From contig NW_019775645.1 in NCBI RefSeq assembly GCF_001039355.2, forward strand, positions 33,006-58,005: 25,000 bases of DNA, written 5' to 3'. Shown piece by piece: positions 22,734-25,000 of this stretch. Source of the stretch: Lingula anatina. Its lineage: Eukaryota > Brachiopoda > Lingulata > Lingulida > Lingulidae. Positions within the stretch are counted from its first letter, which is position 1; every line of letters starts with the position of its first letter. The notes below the pieces were generated by a model. That model saw only the letters and a list, made by a program, of their open reading frames with translations. It was not told the DNA's origin and did not search any database. Position numbers and translations under genes: made by a program.

Positions 22734-23091
22734 GAGTGCATTCAGAACAGCAGAGTTACAGATTCACAGATCAAATATGGCCAACCCACTTGAATGCTTG
22801 TTGGATAATCCCTGCAGGGAATGTATTCAGTGTATAATTGGCATTAATCGGCAAGCTTTTTAGTGGGTCACCATCAGGGGCGGATCCAGGGATATTTTCT
22901 GACAGTCTCCCAAATTATCTTTGTTGATCCATCCTCCATTTTTTGACCGTCTTCCGACAGAACAAATTAGATACCCGTCAATGTTAACTTTAAAATCTGA
23001 CCATCTTCCAGAAGACCCAGAAGAGGTCCTAAATCCGCCCCTGACCATATTTGATCCCCGTATCTGTTAGTCTGCTGTTCTAAATGCGTTC
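22734..23091. mobile_element. Family B MITE, copy 3, split by a nested element
   Basis: The left end GAGTGCATTCAGAACAGCAG pairs with the right end read inward, GAACGCATTTAGAACAGCAG. Inner segments CAGATCAAATATGG and CATATTTGATC also pair. TTA flanks both sides (22731-22733 and 23092-23094). Without the nested insertion the element would be about 184 bp, similar to the copies near 15925 and 16676. Confidence 0.85.
22875..23043. mobile_element. 169-bp nested MITE with GGGGCGGATCC-type ends
   Basis: It starts CAGGGGCGGATCCAGG and ends with CCTAAATCCGCCCCTG, which pairs with two mismatches. It is flanked by ACCAT at 22870-22874 and 23044-23048. This 5-bp duplication differs from the 3-bp TTA type of the host element, so a different transposase moved it. 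The interior also pairs partly (GACAGTCTCC, GACCGTCTTCC and GACCATCTTCC motifs repeat). Superfamily not assigned. Confidence 0.85.
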
Positions 23092-24097
23092 TTACATTGT
23101 TCATGGAGGGATTTCCTGATTTTCACCAACATTACGGCCACAAATTTTATAAAGTTGTCAATTTTAGTAGAGGCCCCAGTCTCCTTAGAAGAAGGTTAAT
23201 ATGGCTTTGTACCTGAAGGCCCACTGAAAGGTGGTGGTTGTAAAAAATTTCCCCCAAAAAATGTGCAGAGAATGTTTTATGTTTGACAATATTATTGCAA
23301 AGAGAGCAAAGGGTGTAATAATTCACAAAGGTTTTTTTCACACTTGAAGCTGGGGTGGTGTAGTTCTTTCTGCTGGCTGGTAGAAGAAATCTGTGATGGC
23401 AGCAGAATTTCTTTAAAAGAAAAAAGATTTCTTACAAGCAAGGTATGACACTAACTATGGTTTGTGGGATAAGCTCTGTTGGCAATCAAATTGAATAGTG
23501 GTGATTTCTTGGTCATATTTCATTTTAATAACTTTATGTATGCCATTAAGATATATTTCAAAGTTTGTTCAAATTATGCAGGTGTCGGAGTCAAAATCAT
23601 GTTGAATCATGTCGCCTTAATTTCTAAAGTCTTGTTCATTATAAATAAGTTTAATCAAGTTTTAAAGGATGATTTCAGGTGTAAAAAGATTGAGCAGCTT
23701 CAATTATGGTGTCATCTTCTAGCTTAAGTTATAGTCTGAACCTCAGTTTAATAATGTTATTTTTATAGTCTAGTGAATAAAATGAAGTTAAATTTTTTAT
23801 TTGTGCATTAATTAACATTGGCTTGTTTCTTGGGAACCAAATGCTCTGTTTACTATGCAGAAAGAGACTGTTTTGGCTTCAAAGAACCTGAAGAGGTCTC
23901 TGATCCTCTGCCAGAACTGATCCTGCAGCATAGAAAAGGTCTGCCAAATTTAAGTTAACCTTCAGTGGAGATAGGTATAGCAGTGAAGATGCCACTGGCT
24001 TCATACTTTCAACACATAGGTATATATGAACTGACATTGTATGTAGCTATAAAAACTAATTTACTGCTGGTAGGAAGTTTGTCTGCATGCTAGCTAG

Positions 24098-24176
24098 GTA
24101 TGGCGGTCTGTCATTAAAGTCATGCATCAGGTCATCCCATTGGAACACATGGAAAGGCTTCTACAGCATTTGTTAG
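24098..24176 (+). CDS. Further exon of the unrecognised gene
   Basis: It follows TGCATGCTAGCTAG and ends at GTAAAG. The frame starts in phase 0, fitting the exon at 13260, and ends in phase 1 after 26 codons. The peptide reads VWRSVIKVMHQVIPLEHMER then LLQHLL, an amphipathic helical pattern that continues the style of the preceding exon. The acceptor lacks a good pyrimidine tract, which lowers confidence, and an alternative AG lies four bases earlier. No stop or polyadenylation region follows convincingly, so the gene probably continues beyond 25000. Confidence 0.55.
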
Positions 24177-25000
24177 GTAAAGTAAGCACCAGATTTTTTT
24201 AGAGTTTCTTAGATTGCTGTTGAACTGTTATAGTTACTGGTTATGACAAAACTAGAACTCGGAGTGAGATTCAATACAAATAAATTTTACTACCATGGTA
24301 AACAGGGAAAGGGGTTCATAAGTATGCTTCAGGTAGGAACAGAATATGATTTCACATTGTGACAGTTATGTTCTGATGTTTATCTTTGCCAGATGTAAAA
24401 ATGTATTGCAAAAAAATTGAGGGGTAGGGGTGTCGAGGTGGGAAGTCTCTGTGCTTCCTTAATAAGATGAACTGAAGCCAAATTCCATCATGAGACACAT
24501 GCAGTTTGTTACCTGCATAACAACTTATATGTGATTGCTTACCAGTTTGATGTATTGATAACCGTTTTAAAAGTATCTGATAAAGTGCAGACCCCCCCCC
24601 CCCCCCGCCTTTTAACCTTTAGGGACTAACTGTTGGCCTGAATGACCTAGATATAGTTGCCCACCCAAAATTTAAAGATTAAAGAGCAAAAATATAATGA
24701 AGTTTACGCAACAGGTGGTATATTGTTACCAAATGGAGCATTATTAAGGCGCTGTCTTTAACACCCTTGGGGGAAGAGAATTGATGTCCTTAATACAAGG
24801 TTAATGGGTCTTAGATGCAGGGGACTGATTCGTTTGGAAAAGTCATTATGTGACATTATTGTGATGAAATCCTCCATAGATACTGTAACAATGTTTGAGG
24901 TCATAGAAGGTTATAGTGTAATTGTCACTAGCTGGGGTATTGTTCTGTGACGGTGCACTTCAGGGTGGTAGGTTTACAACAAGTGAGGCAGAGAATTTAT
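24177..25000 (+). other. Probable start of the next intron
   Basis: After the GTAAAG donor I see no further exon. The stretch holds a C15 run at 24592-24606 and AT-rich DNA with no recognisable element. Confidence 0.4.
24592..24606. repeat. C15 homopolymer
   Basis: A pure C run following GTGCAGA. Confidence 0.95.

Larger units (their letters stand above)
13449..24097 (+). other. Very long intron (about 10.6 kb as assembled)
   Basis: It runs from GTAAGC to an acceptor at CATGCTAGCTAG. It contains two single-N joins with duplicated flanks, so the true length is shorter by roughly 1 kb. It also holds MITE copies at 15697-16203, 16448-16865 and 22734-23091. I found no exon that keeps phase 0 at both ends. 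Within 13450-15460, 16870-19170, 19871-22730 and 23095-24090 I see only low-complexity tracts and short chance frames. Confidence 0.5.

Noticed and set aside
23862-23938. Exon-like segment between TACTATGCAG and GTCTGC
   Set aside because: The frame required by the phase-0 exons around it hits TGA near its end. Another frame is open but would break the phase chain, and the donor is weak.
1-25000. tRNA, rRNA, CRISPR arrays and bacterial operon features
   Set aside because: No tRNA box B-like GGTTCRA sequence with a cloverleaf, no regularly spaced repeats and no dense gene arrangement were seen.

Overview
This window looks like AT-rich, intron-dominated nuclear DNA from an animal. There is no bacterial-style gene packing: long open frames are absent, microsatellites and homopolymer tracts are common ((AC)n, poly-T, runs of 11-15 G or C), and short non-autonomous DNA transposons with inverted ends are numerous. 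The style suits a marine invertebrate, but the sequence does not fix the phylum.

The only protein-coding signal I can support is part of one plus-strand gene with exons far apart. A possible start exon lies at 5793-5843, an exon with an acidic run at 6698-6790, a very convincing 63-codon exon at 13260-13448, and a 79-base exon at 24098-24176. All junctions are GT-AG and the reading phases agree (0/0/0, then the last exon leaves phase 1). Nothing convincing ends the gene before 25000, so it probably continues to the right. The predicted peptide has a Glu/Asp run followed by helical, Leu-rich sequence. I do not recognise the family. Two weaker exon candidates (3843-3903 and 4624-4739) lie upstream.

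The rest is intron and upstream sequence carrying mobile-element debris. One recurring group has ends resembling GGNNGCATTC and TTA/TAA target duplications, which are PIF/Harbinger-like features. Members lie at 1229-1733 (with a second element nested at 1316-1562), 15697-15911, 15925-16086, 16087-16203, 16448-16662, 16676-16865 and 22734-23091. A remnant lies at 8414-8475 and a possible one near 264-545. The 22734-23091 copy is split by a different small element at 22875-23043. A separate 1.29 kb element (11858-13144) has 17-bp perfect inverted ends and repeated subterminal motifs.

Two single-N positions (16204, 19536) are each flanked by near-identical sequence. They are best read as contig ends that overlap but were not merged. 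The third intron is therefore overstated by roughly 1 kb, and the first join apparently places two alleles in series, differing by a transposon insertion.
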